From an uncultured Gemmiger sp. (GTDB lineage Bacteria > Bacillota > Clostridia > Oscillospirales > Ruminococcaceae), in assembly GCA_944388145.1 (NCBI GenBank), contig CALXHQ010000003.1:52296-116295 (forward strand): a stretch of DNA of 64,000 bases, written 5' to 3'. A program made the position numbers and the translations under genes. Positions within the stretch are counted from its first letter, which is position 1. Each line of letters opens with the position of its first letter. The notes beneath the pieces were generated by a model. The model was given only the letters and a program-made list of their open reading frames with translations. It was not told the DNA's origin and ran no database searches. This document shows, one piece after another, positions 1 through 7,912 of this stretch.

Positions 1-522
1 CATATGGGCGGCGGCGTTTCGGTGGGTGCTCACAGCAAGGGCAAGGTTGTGGATGTGAACAACATTCTGGACGGCGAGGGCTGCTTCAGCCCCGAGCGCG
101 CCGGTACTGTGCCCGTGGGCGATCTGATCAAGATGTGCTTCTCCGGCAAGTACACCCAGCAGGAGATCTACAAAAAGATCTGCGGCAACGGCGGCTTCAA
201 CGCCTACCTGCACACCAACGACGCCCGCGTGGTGGAGAAGATGGTGGAGCAGGGCGACGAGTACGCCAAGCTGATCCAGGACGCCTTTTACTACCAGATT
301 GCCAAGGATACCGGCGCCATGGCCGCCGTTCTGCACGGCAAGGTGGACCAGATCATCCTGACCGGCGGCATTGCCTACGCCCAGCTGACGGTGGACAAGC
401 TGACCGAGAGCATCGGCTGGATTGCCCCCATCACCGTCTACCCCGGTGAGGACGAGATGCTGGCCCTGGCCCAGGGCGGCCTGCGCGTGATGACCGGCGA
501 GGAGGAAGCCAAGGTCTACTGA
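1..522 (+). CDS. buk: Butyrate kinase, C-terminal part (5' end outside window)
   Basis: This is the last 173 residues of butyrate kinase, which transfers phosphate from butyryl phosphate to ADP in the cytoplasm and so yields ATP in butyrate fermentation. The frame is open to the left edge and begins at the family motif [11 protein letters not shown] (His plus Gly-rich loop of the acetokinase fold). A second conserved segment, [10 protein letters not shown], follows near residue 120 of the fragment. The reading frame ends at a TGA with a strong terminator 30 bp downstream. A phosphate butyryltransferase gene would be expected upstream but lies outside. Acetate kinase is a less likely alternative, because the spacing and sequence fit the butyrate kinase branch. 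Confidence 0.93.
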   Translation, partial: HMGGGVSVGAHSKGKVVDVNNILDGEGCFSPERAGTVPVGDLIKMCFSGKYTQQEIYKKICGNGGFNAYLHTNDARVVEKMVEQGDEYAKLIQDAFYYQIAKDTGAMAAVLHGKVDQIILTGGIAYAQLTVDKLTESIGWIAPITVYPGEDEMLALAQGGLRVMTGEEEAKVY

Positions 523-550
523 GCCATACATCAAACCCAATATGCAATAG

Positions 551-595
551 CGCCGGCCGTCGGGAACTTCCCGCCGGCCGGCGTTTGTGTTTTGT
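551..595 (+). terminator. Rho-independent terminator of buk
   Basis: A 14-bp GC-rich stem (551-564 with 570-583, one mismatch) encloses a 5-nt loop and is followed by a T-rich tail. It separates buk from the convergent PadR module. Confidence 0.85.
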
Positions 596-713
596 ACAGG
601 AAGAAAAATGCTCAGGGCAGTGTGCCGCTGGGCGAGCAGGTGAGCGAGAGGCCGACCGGGAAGCTGACCGGGCCGGAGACAGTGGCGGTCAGATGGGCGG
701 TCGCACCGCTGCA

Positions 714-800
714 TCAGGTGGACTGGCCGCTGTACGACCAGCCGGAGGCAAGCAGACTGCCGGCGCGCCGGCAGTAATCCTTCACTTCCCTTTCATACAT
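714..800 (-). pseudogene. Truncated 28-codon partner of the PadR regulator
   Basis: A short minus-strand reading frame starts MYEREVKDYCRRAGSLL and stops after 28 codons. Its start has an ideal context: AGGAGG lies in the last codons of the PadR gene, 8 nt before the ATG, so translation would be coupled. In many Firmicutes a PadR gene is followed by a membrane protein of 100-250 residues that begins similarly, so I read this as the stump of that gene. A 20-bp perfect palindrome (756-775) sits inside it and may mark the lesion. It could instead be a genuine small ORF. Confidence 0.45.
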
Positions 801-802
801 GG

Positions 803-1192
803 TCATTCCTCCTTGTACAGCTTGCCATCCTGCGCCAGCAGGGAATCCAGCGCGCCGATCATCTCGCGGTAGGTGGGCAGAAGCTCGTCCAGATACCGCT
901 GCCCGGCGTCCGTCAGCTTGAAGTAGACCCTGAGGCGGTTGCCCGCCTCCTGCTTGCCGGCCTCGGTGATGTAGCCATGTTCCTGCAGGCGGTAGATGGC
1001 AAGATACAGCGTATTGAAGGTATAAACGCCGTCCGTCAGCCGCGTAAGCTCCTGTGACATCTCGTAGGTATACATCGGCTTTTGGCGCAGCAAAAATAGG
1101 ACCATCATCTCGGTGACGGCCTTTTTAATTGACTCCCGCATACCAGCGGTGGTGCCGCTGCGGGAAGCTCGGGGAGAGTTGGTATTTGCCAT
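803..1192 (-). CDS. PadR family transcriptional regulator
   Basis: This 129-residue winged-helix DNA-binding repressor belongs to the PadR family. After a basic 18-residue N-terminal extension, the HTH region (around residues 25-85) contains the family hallmark of short helices followed by the wing: ILxLLRQKPMYTYEMSQEL-like pattern, then YRLQEHGYIT and YFKLTDAGQRYL. A C-terminal dimerisation helix follows. The start at 1192 has AAAGG just upstream; Met18 is an alternative start. The gene is divergent from an AT-rich secreted-protein gene and overlaps the start signals of a downstream truncated ORF. PadR proteins usually repress their own operon, so the 1193-1435 interval is the likely operator region. 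The ligand is unknown. Confidence 0.88.
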   Translation of the reverse strand: MANTNSPRASRSGTTAGMRESIKKAVTEMMVLFLLRQKPMYTYEMSQELTRLTDGVYTFNTLYLAIYRLQEHGYITEAGKQEAGNRLRVYFKLTDAGQRYLDELLPTYREMIGALDSLLAQDGKLYKEE

Positions 1193-1234
1193 TGTTCTGC
1201 CTTTATCTGTTATAGGTTTGGTTCGACTGTATTT

Positions 1235-1263
1235 AGTTTATCATTGTAGTTATAAATTTTCAA
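1235..1263 (-). promoter_or_regulatory. Predicted promoter of the PadR gene
   Basis: On the minus strand, TTGAAA (1258-1263) and TAAACT (1235-1240) are separated by 17 bp, about 40 bp upstream of the PadR start codon. Confidence 0.55.
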
Positions 1264-1272
1264 TGCTTTTTA

Positions 1273-1301
1273 TTGACAAAATTTGTCCAATGACGTATAC
1301 T
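1273..1301 (+). promoter_or_regulatory. Strong sigmaA-type promoter upstream of the interrupted secreted-protein gene
   Basis: TTGACA (1273-1278) and TATACT (1296-1301) are spaced by exactly 17 bp. This is the best consensus match in the left part of the window. It lies back to back with the PadR promoter, so PadR could control both. A leader of about 130 nt with two GC-rich hairpins follows. Confidence 0.75.
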
Positions 1302-1435
1302 CTAACCAAGATAACACGGAAAAGGGGCCGCCGGGGCGGCTCGAATGATTACGGTACAAGCGCCAGCGCGCGGGCGCTTTGCAGTACGGCTCGAAACCCA
1401 ACCCAAACAAAACCTTTGAAAAGGAGGGCATCGAA

Positions 1436-2329
1436 ATGACAAAAGCAAAGAAACGCCTGCTTACCTTGTTGCTGGCTATGTTGATGGCTGTTGGTATGGC
1501 CGTGCCGACGTTTGCGGCTACACCCCAAGCGTCAACATTCCGCTCAACCAACAAGGCCAGATCTGTACAGGCATATGCGAAAGCCACAACAAATATTTTG
1601 GAAAATGTATCGTAAAATGAGGTACCTGAAGTTTGCGATTTAATGCTTGCTATGAAAGCCGCTGACTCCAGTAAAGTAATTATTGGCAGTGTAAGTCAAA
1701 ATGTTGCCGACCAAATCAATGAAGAATTTTATTTTTCGGGCGTAGGAATCCTGACAGAAGCCACGAAAACAGCAAGAACAAATAGCGGAAAAATGTATAC
1801 GTTAGACCTGTATCAGTTTGAAGATAACGAGGGTCTGATTTCCCCAGCTGAAGCTTTGACCGTGGCAAGATCACGCCCCATGACAGACACTTATGAGGAT
1901 GGAATGGACGAATACCATGTTGCCGGTGCAGTAAGAATCAATTTGGTATACAAAGAAGAGCTGATGCGAGATGAAATCACAATCACACAAGTATCTGCCA
2001 TGACATCGTGGACAGGATCCGTTCGCACCACTAAACTTGTTATGGTTGCCGTCGCAAGCCAGGGATTTAATACTTATACACACCGTATTCCGAATCCGGT
2101 TTCCAATCCCAGCCAAAACAGATGGTATAGTATGCAAACCGATTTTGTTGAAGAAGGTCTGTATAATAATTTGGGCCTTATAACTGATTAGTTACAAGGC
2201 GGCGCAAATTTCTATCTATCGAACGGGCACAGCTTCAGTCTCGGTATTGATGTACGTGATAGTGATACCATAATACCGTACGATCATCTGATTCAATACG
2301 ACGATCCCTGGAGCGAAGAACGGGAGTAA
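1436..2329 (+). pseudogene. Secreted protein gene interrupted by two in-frame stop codons
   Basis: A 298-codon frame starts with ATG at 1436, preceded by AAGGAGGG at 8 nt. It encodes a clear signal peptide (MTKAKKRLLTLLLAMLMAVG... ending VPTFAA). The same frame is broken by TAA at 1613-1615 and TAG at 2189-2191, then runs on to TAA at 2327-2329. The middle piece (1616-2188) is an open stretch of 191 sense codons with well-formed protein composition. The last piece reads LQGGANFYLSNGHSFSLGID. Base composition is far more AT-rich than the surrounding genes, which suggests horizontal acquisition. No domain was recognised. I read it as a decayed gene with an intact promoter and ribosome binding site; stop readthrough is possible but unlikely. 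Confidence 0.7.
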
Positions 2330-2413
2330 ACGGAAGTCCACTTAAAAACTACGTTTAACTGTTCTTTTTTTGCCGCATGACCACATTGTTGACAGAGAGG
2401 ATGACTTTACCAC

Positions 2414-3142
2414 ATGAGACGATTTGTTCGTGGTTTCCTTACCATGTTTCTGGCAATCTCGCTGGCCGGGTGCGAGAGCAGCGCCCCGACCTGGGACATG
2501 GAGGTGCCGGAGTATCCCTGGACGCTGACCTGTGACGAGTTTGCCGCCACCTTGCAGGAGCAGGGCGCCGACTATACCCGGCAGCAGAGCGGCACCGGGT
2601 ACAGCATCACCCTGCTGGAGGGGACCCTTTACGCGGTCCCGATGGACGCCGTCGCACTGTATTTCAACGCCGACCAGATACTGGAGAGCGTCTCGGCCAG
2701 CGTGCCGGCCGCCAGCCGGAACGATCTGCTGGCGGCACTGCAGGACGCCCTGGGCGAGCCGGTGGACAGCTACCGCCCCGCCGTTATCAGCGGGATGAGC
2801 CAGAAGTTTTCGGTCTACTGTTCCAGCGAGACGGTGCAGGAGGGGCTGTCATATGTCTGGCACAGCGCCCAGCCGCTGTCGGAAAGCTGGAGCGATGATC
2901 TGCGCGCCCAGTTTGCCGAGCAGCTCCAGTACAACTATGAGGAGGTCGGCCTATCGTTTGAGGAGCAGGACGCCGGCACCATCACGGTGAACGGCGAAGA
3001 TCAGCCCCAGTGGTACGGCAGCGAAGCGTTTGACCACTACTTTGCCAACAACTGGGAGTTTGTGGCCATGTTCCAGGGCGCCGAGGGCGAAGACGGGCGC
3101 TTTACCATGACCCGCATCCTGCCGCCGGAGCAGCAGGGGTAA
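2414..3142 (+). CDS. Lipoprotein of unknown function
   Basis: This 242-residue protein begins with a lipoprotein signal, MRRFVRGFLTMFLAISLAGC, with the lipobox LAGC. The mature protein should therefore be anchored on the outer face of the membrane through Cys20. The remainder is acidic and contains no TM segment and no motif I recognise. The ribosome binding site is weak (AGAGAGG about 16 nt upstream), so initiation may be inefficient. It follows the interrupted AT-rich gene but has the GC-rich codon usage of the host chromosome, so it is probably unrelated to it. A shared terminator follows. Confidence 0.75.
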   Translation: MRRFVRGFLTMFLAISLAGCESSAPTWDMEVPEYPWTLTCDEFAATLQEQGADYTRQQSGTGYSITLLEGTLYAVPMDAVALYFNADQILESVSASVPAASRNDLLAALQDALGEPVDSYRPAVISGMSQKFSVYCSSETVQEGLSYVWHSAQPLSESWSDDLRAQFAEQLQYNYEEVGLSFEEQDAGTITVNGEDQPQWYGSEAFDHYFANNWEFVAMFQGAEGEDGRFTMTRILPPEQQG

Positions 3143-3238
3143 CGGTATCCCCCCGCGGCGCTCTGCGGGTGGCTGACGTTTCCAGGTTGCCACAGTGTCC
3201 CCGGGTGATCTGCACCGCACATATCACATAAACCGAAA

Positions 3239-3275
3239 AAGCGCCGCCCCCATTTGGCCGGGGGACGGCGCTTTG
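3239..3275. terminator. Bidirectional terminator between the lipoprotein and M23 peptidase genes
   Basis: A 12-bp stem with one bulge (3239-3250 with 3261-3273) lies between convergent genes. A-rich and T-containing flanks suit termination from the plus side and, with its AAAAA left flank, from the minus side. Confidence 0.75.
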
Positions 3276-3300
3276 CGGCTTGTGTGTGGCGTCCGGCGCA

Positions 3301-4029
3301 TCATCCGGCAATGATCTCTGCCGGGTCCAGCCAGGTCTCGCCGTCAAGGCATTCCAGATGCAAATGCAGGCTGCCGGCCTCGGTGGGGATGGCGCCCGCT
3401 TTGCCCAGCAGCGCGCCGGTCTGCACCGCGTCCCCCTGCTGCACTGCGGCATCGTCCACGCCGCAGTATTTCCAAACACGGCCCTCGGCGTCGGTCACCT
3501 CCACCACGCCCCCCCACAGGGCGTCGCTGTACACGGCTGTCACCTGCCCCGCCGCGGCGGTCTGGATGCTGTCGCCGGAGACACAGGCGTAGTCGGTACC
3601 GTTGTGGGTGCGCCAGTCGCCCAGCGTCTCGTTGTAGACCAGGTCGTCGCCGCTGAAGGCCAGCAGCACCTCACCATTCACCGGCAATCCGTAGGAGGCG
3701 GCCGGCTGTGCGGAGGAGTCGGCATCCGTGCCAGACCTGCCCGACCCTGCGCCCGACTGTGATGACGCCCCAGAGGGCGAGGAGGACGCAGCCGGCGGTG
3801 CAGAGGGCCGCGGCGTGGTCTGCGGCACGTTGGATGCCGGGTTGTTTACGGTGGTATCGGGTGCTGTCCATGGGGATTCCTCCTGTGCGGGGTCAGATGC
3901 GCCCAGCATCTCGACGCCGCGCATCACATTGCGGATGGCCCAGATGCTGGTAACTGTGGCGGCCAGGATCAGCCCCAGGCAGACCAGGTACAGGCCCTTT
4001 TCCTTCAGGAACGTTTTCAAGCTGTCCAT
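3301..4029 (-). CDS. Membrane-anchored M23 (LytM-type) peptidase, SpoIIQ-like
   Basis: This 242-residue protein has a single N-terminal TM helix (residues ~12-34), a long Ser/Pro/Ala-rich linker (~50-110) and a C-terminal M23 domain. The zinc-ligand motifs are present: HNGTDY (His-x3-Asp) near residue 145 and HLHLE (His-x-His) near 222. It should act on peptidoglycan at the outer membrane face, or as a scaffold. The architecture matches SpoIIQ of spore formers, whose clostridial forms keep the His residues, but no other sporulation gene is in the window. A general cell-wall endopeptidase is equally possible. AAAGGA lies upstream of the ATG. Confidence 0.82.
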   Translation of the reverse strand: MDSLKTFLKEKGLYLVCLGLILAATVTSIWAIRNVMRGVEMLGASDPAQEESPWTAPDTTVNNPASNVPQTTPRPSAPPAASSSPSGASSQSGAGSGRSGTDADSSAQPAASYGLPVNGEVLLAFSGDDLVYNETLGDWRTHNGTDYACVSGDSIQTAAAGQVTAVYSDALWGGVVEVTDAEGRVWKYCGVDDAAVQQGDAVQTGALLGKAGAIPTEAGSLHLHLECLDGETWLDPAEIIAG

Positions 4030-4195
4030 TGTGTCCCATCCTTTTTGGCATAAATTGGTCGACGGTCGGGGGGGTGTTTCCCGGCGCGCTACAACTGACC
4101 TTAGTGTGGCGCCGGCAGGGCGGTTTTATGCAGAGTTCACCAAAAAAGCAGCGGGAATCGCTCCGCGATTTGTGCCAAAAAACGGCAATTTTCTA

Positions 4196-4224
4196 TGGTT
4201 CCCACTGCCAGGATGGAGTATAAT
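4196..4224 (+). promoter_or_regulatory. Possible promoter of the YitT family gene
   Basis: A perfect TATAAT stands at 4219-4224, but the -35 position 17 bp upstream (TGGTTC) is poor. It lies about 90 bp before the start codon. Confidence 0.4.
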
Positions 4225-4314
4225 AGGTCGGGTGGTGCCCGGCCTTTCCCCCGGATGCCGGCCGCATACGGGAGTGTATGCCATTTTGTGTCATGGAAAA
4301 GGATGGAACCGAAA

Positions 4315-5172
4315 ATGAAATTTGATCGCAAAAAAGACCCGCTTCGGCTGCTGGTGGTCTGCCTGGCCGCCGTGTTGATGGCGCTGAACATCAAATCCTT
4401 TGTGCGGACCGGTGGGCTGTACCCCGGCGGTGCCAACGGACTGACCCTGCTGCTGCAGCGCATTTTCGAGATGTTTGGCATCGCCATCCCCTTCACCTTT
4501 GTCAACCTGGTGCTCAATGCCTTCCCGGTTTATCTGGGCTTTCGGTACATCGGCAAAAAGTTTACGCTGTTGTCGCTGCTGATGATCATGCTGACCAACG
4601 TGCTGACCGACCTGCTGCCCTCCCTCCCCATCACCTACGACACGCTGCTCATCAGCATCTTCGGCGGTTTGATCAACGGCTTCTGCATCAGCCTCTGCCT
4701 GGCCATGAACGCCACCAGCGGCGGCACTGATTTTATCGCCATCTACTTATCTGAGAAAAAGGGCATTGATTCCTGGAACATGGTCTTTGGCCTGAACGCC
4801 GTCATCCTGCTGGCGGCCGGCCTGCTGTTCGGCTGGGACAAGGCGCTTTACTCCATCATTTTCCAGTTCACTTCCACCCAGGTGCTGCATATGACCTACA
4901 AGCGCTACCAGCAGCAGACGCTGTTTGTGGTCACCAACCGGCCCGACATGGTGGCTGAGGTCATCTCCCACCTGAGCCATCACGGTGCCACCGTCATTGA
5001 CGCCCAGGGCTCCTATGAGCACGCCGACCGCAAGATCGTCTACTCGGTAGTGTCCAGCGAGGAGAGCAAGTCGGTCATCCACGCCGTCAAGACCGCCGAC
5101 CCCAAAGCCTTTATCAATGTGGTCAAGACCCAGCAGATTTCCGGCCGCTTCTACCAAAAGCCCAACGACTGA
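4315..5172 (+). CDS. YitT family integral membrane protein (DUF161/DUF2179)
   Basis: This 285-residue protein has about five to six hydrophobic helices in residues 10-175 (DUF161) and a soluble C-terminal DUF2179 domain (~200-275). Family-typical segments are TGGLYPGGANGLTLL after the first helix and SGGTDFIAIYLSEKKGID in the loop of the second half. These proteins are widespread in Firmicutes; their transport or sensing role is not established. Start choice: the ATG at 4315 (MKFDRKKD) gives a cytoplasmic charged N-terminus and has AAAGG upstream, while longer frames add a non-conserved 40 residues. The gene is monocistronic, with a terminator directly after it. Confidence 0.85.
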   Translation: MKFDRKKDPLRLLVVCLAAVLMALNIKSFVRTGGLYPGGANGLTLLLQRIFEMFGIAIPFTFVNLVLNAFPVYLGFRYIGKKFTLLSLLMIMLTNVLTDLLPSLPITYDTLLISIFGGLINGFCISLCLAMNATSGGTDFIAIYLSEKKGIDSWNMVFGLNAVILLAAGLLFGWDKALYSIIFQFTSTQVLHMTYKRYQQQTLFVVTNRPDMVAEVISHLSHHGATVIDAQGSYEHADRKIVYSVVSSEESKSVIHAVKTADPKAFINVVKTQQISGRFYQKPND

Positions 5173-5180
5173 ACCTTTGC

Positions 5181-5216
5181 GCCGCGCATCCCGGGCCACC
5201 GGGTGCGCGGCTTTTT
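5181..5216 (+). terminator. Terminator of the YitT gene
   Basis: A 13-14 bp GC-rich stem with one bulge (5181-5194 with 5199-5211) has a GCCA loop and is followed by TTTTT. Confidence 0.88.
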
Positions 5217-5378
5217 CCATGCCGAACCCCGGCAGTTTTGCTGCGCCAAGCGCACAGTTTGCATTGTATTTCCCCCCGGTGCATGCTATAATATCCACAA
5301 ATCATGCCATCTGCGCCGCGCCCTGTCCGCCCTGCTGCCGGGTGGGATGCGGCATCCTTTTTTGCTGGAGTGTTTTTT

Positions 5379-6764
5379 ATGCCTTTTCTTTCCCGTGCGG
5401 AGAGCCGCTTTCTCCGCCACCGGCTGAGTGTCGTGCGCCATGTCACGCTGGACCCGGGCGGGCCCGGTGTGGTTCGCATTCATCTGGTACCCTGTCGCCG
5501 CAGCCTGCGGGAAGTTCCCTATATCGCCATCCTCAACGGGCGGGACATCCTGCCGCTGAGCGTCTCCTGGGCGATTCTGCTGGTCTGCCTGATCGACGCC
5601 CTGCAGCCCTTTGAGGGGCAGGAACTGCAGACCGGCCAGTGGAACGCCGTGGTGGAGCAGGCGGTAGGCGACACCCGCACTGTCTATTCCCACACGCCGG
5701 CGGAACAGATCCGCGCCGACCTGTCCGCCATGGTGGAGGCGTTCCAGGACATTGCCCAGGGCCGCACCCCCCAGCTGCCGGTGGAGCGGATGGACCTGGG
5801 GCAGTATGCGCCCCACATGCTGGCTCCCCACCGCATGGATCTGATGATCAGCTCCATGCAGAAGGACGGCGCCTGGCAGTGCAACCAGAAATGCCTGCAC
5901 TGCTACGCCGCCAACCAGCCCTACGGCAAGACGGCGGAGCTGGACACCGACCAATGGCTGGCCGTACTGCAGAAATGCCGGGATGCCGGCATCCCGCAGG
6001 TAACCTTCACCGGCGGCGAGCCCACCCTGCGCAACGACCTGGTCAAGCTGGTGCGGGCTGCCCAGTGGTTTGTAACCCGGCTGAACACCAATGGCCGCCT
6101 GCTGACCATCCCGCTCTGCCGCGAACTGTATGAGGCCAGCCTGGACGCTGTACAGGTCACGCTATATTCCGCCGACCCGGCCGTCCACAACGCGCTGGTT
6201 GGTGCCCCCGGTTTTGAGGACACGGTCAGCGGCATCCGCAACGCGGTGGCTGCCGGCCTGAACGTGAGCATCAACACACCGCTGTGCCGCCGCAACTGCG
6301 ACCTTGCCGCCACACTGGCGTTTGTCCACAGTCTGGGGGTGCGCTATTGCACCTGCAGCGGGCTGATCCCCGCCGGCGGCGCTGTGACCGGCAGCAGCGT
6401 TTCCACCCGGCTGTCCACCGCGGAGCTGACCGACGTGCTGCGCCAGGGCAAGCAGTATGCCGACGCAAACGGCATGGAGCTGGAGTTTACCAGTCCCGGC
6501 TGGCTGGATGACCGGACGCTGGAAAACCTTGGCTTTACGCTGATTCCCAGCTGCGGGGCCTGCCTGTCCAACATGGCGGTGGCGCCGGACGGCACCGTAC
6601 TGCCCTGCCAGAGCTGGCTGTCCGGCCCGGGGCTGGGCAATATCCTGCACCAGCCCTGGAGCCGGATCTGGAACAGCACCGATTGCCGCCGCATCCGCCA
6701 CGTCAGTGCGCGGATGGAGCACATCTGCCAACTGGGGGACCCCCGCCGGAAGGAGGACGCATGA
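5379..6764 (+). CDS. Radical SAM protein with N-terminal accessory domain and Cys-rich C-terminus
   Basis: This 461-residue protein carries the radical SAM signature CNQKCLHC (C168-x3-C172-x2-C175) followed by the FTGGEPTLR segment that binds SAM. About 165 residues precede the signature and look like a peptide-chaperone (PqqD-like) domain, including VPYIAILNGRDILPLS. The C-terminal part has clustered Cys (SCGACLSNMAVAPDGTVLPC) typical of SPASM/Twitch auxiliary Fe-S clusters, so a role in peptide or protein modification is likely. The start at 5379 is chosen over 5304 because of the TGGAG upstream and the better N-terminus. It overlaps the next gene by 4 bp (ATGA), so the two are translationally coupled. 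Substrate is unknown; the Cys-rich neighbour is the obvious candidate. Confidence 0.85.
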   Translation: MPFLSRAESRFLRHRLSVVRHVTLDPGGPGVVRIHLVPCRRSLREVPYIAILNGRDILPLSVSWAILLVCLIDALQPFEGQELQTGQWNAVVEQAVGDTRTVYSHTPAEQIRADLSAMVEAFQDIAQGRTPQLPVERMDLGQYAPHMLAPHRMDLMISSMQKDGAWQCNQKCLHCYAANQPYGKTAELDTDQWLAVLQKCRDAGIPQVTFTGGEPTLRNDLVKLVRAAQWFVTRLNTNGRLLTIPLCRELYEASLDAVQVTLYSADPAVHNALVGAPGFEDTVSGIRNAVAAGLNVSINTPLCRRNCDLAATLAFVHSLGVRYCTCSGLIPAGGAVTGSSVSTRLSTAELTDVLRQGKQYADANGMELEFTSPGWLDDRTLENLGFTLIPSCGACLSNMAVAPDGTVLPCQSWLSGPGLGNILHQPWSRIWNSTDCRRIRHVSARMEHICQLGDPRRKEDA

Positions 6765-7912
6765 AAGCACAAGTTCAGCACCGCACTGCCGTTGCGGCGA
6801 GCCTGCTGGCCGGCCTGATGCTGGCCGCCACGGTCTGTGCGCCGGCCGCTCTGGCCGATGCCGGCGATTATGACGAGATCACCAGCTATGTGGTCACGGT
6901 GGACCCCCGCCAGGACGGCAGCGCCGACATCACCTATGCGATCGACTGGAGCGTGGTGGGCGGCGGCGAGGACGACTATCTTTCCTGGGTGAACATCGGC
7001 CTGGCCAACGAGTACGCCGACGAGTTTGTGAACCTGACCCCTGACACGGTGGAGGATGTATGCCTGTACACTGAAAACGGCAGCTACGCCCAGGTGACCT
7101 TTCTGGACCGGTACTATGCCCCCGACGTAGCCCGGCGCAACGGCGGCGAAAGTCAGGTGCATTTTGCCTTTCAGGTACACCAGAGCCATCTGTTCACCGA
7201 AAATGCCGACAACACCGCCAGCTTTGCCTTCACCCCCGGGTGGTTTGATGAGATCTGCGTGGACAGCCTGACGGTGCGCTGGCGCAATTATGCGGGCTTT
7301 GAGGCGGACAACCAATCCGTGGAGGGAGACTATCTGGTGTGGCAGTTCGGCCCGCTGGACCACGGCGAGCAGGTGACCGTCAACGTGAAGGTGCCGGTCA
7401 CCACCGCCCAGGTGTTTGACCCCGCTGCCGCCCAAACCGGCGAGGAGCTGACCCCCGACGCTCCCAGGCACAGCAGCAGCGACGCGGGCGAGATCGCCAG
7501 CGCCCTGGTGCTGATCTTCCTGGCGCTGTTTGTCATCAGTGTGGTGTTCGCCGCCCGCCCGGCCCGCTGGCGGGGCGGTTTTGGCGCCTCCTACGACCCG
7601 ATGGCCTGGGTCTGGTTTTATAACGGCAGCCAGTATCTGCGCATGCGCCGCGGCGCTGCGCCGCCGCCGGGCTACCACGCATCCTCGCCGCCGCCGGGCT
7701 TTCATGCAGGCGGCGGCAAAACCCGCGGCGGCGGCGCCGGGCGGGATACCAGCCACCACGGCAGTTGTGTGTGCGCCTGTGCCTGCGTATCTTGCGCCTG
7801 CGCCTGTGCCTGTGCCGGCGGCGGCCGCGCCGGGTGCAGCGTGAAGAATTTCTACCGCGTCGGCCTGCCCCGGAAGGCCCGCCCCGATGAGGAACCCTAC
7901 AATGAGCATTGA
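6761..7912 (+). CDS. Exported membrane-anchored protein with alternating Cys-X tail
   Basis: This 383-residue protein has four parts: a signal peptide (residues 1-33, ending ALADAG); an extracellular beta-rich domain (~34-220) reminiscent of DUF2207-type domains; a TM helix near residues 247-267 (ALVLIFLALFVISVVFA); and a cytoplasmic tail. The tail contains two PPPGYH/PPPGFH units and then an alternating Cys segment (SCVCACACVSCACACACAG) plus RAGCS, nine Cys in all. This tail should face the cytoplasm, where a radical SAM enzyme could reach it. Start: ATG at 6761 with GGAAGGAGG upstream and overlap with the previous stop. No metal-thiol or RiPP family could be assigned with certainty. Confidence 0.8.
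   Translation: MKAQVQHRTAVAASLLAGLMLAATVCAPAALADAGDYDEITSYVVTVDPRQDGSADITYAIDWSVVGGGEDDYLSWVNIGLANEYADEFVNLTPDTVEDVCLYTENGSYAQVTFLDRYYAPDVARRNGGESQVHFAFQVHQSHLFTENADNTASFAFTPGWFDEICVDSLTVRWRNYAGFEADNQSVEGDYLVWQFGPLDHGEQVTVNVKVPVTTAQVFDPAAAQTGEELTPDAPRHSSSDAGEIASALVLIFLALFVISVVFAARPARWRGGFGASYDPMAWVWFYNGSQYLRMRRGAAPPPGYHASSPPPGFHAGGGKTRGGGAGRDTSHHGSCVCACACVSCACACACAGGGRAGCSVKNFYRVGLPRKARPDEEPYNEH

Noticed and set aside
1436-2329. Recoding of TAA/TAG as sense codons
   Set aside because: Neighbouring genes end normally with TAG, TAA and TGA (for example, the hydrogenase gene ends in TAG), and no suppressor or recoding signal is visible.
3143-3300. Small ORFs between the lipoprotein and M23 genes
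   Set aside because: They overlap the terminator hairpin and have no start signals.
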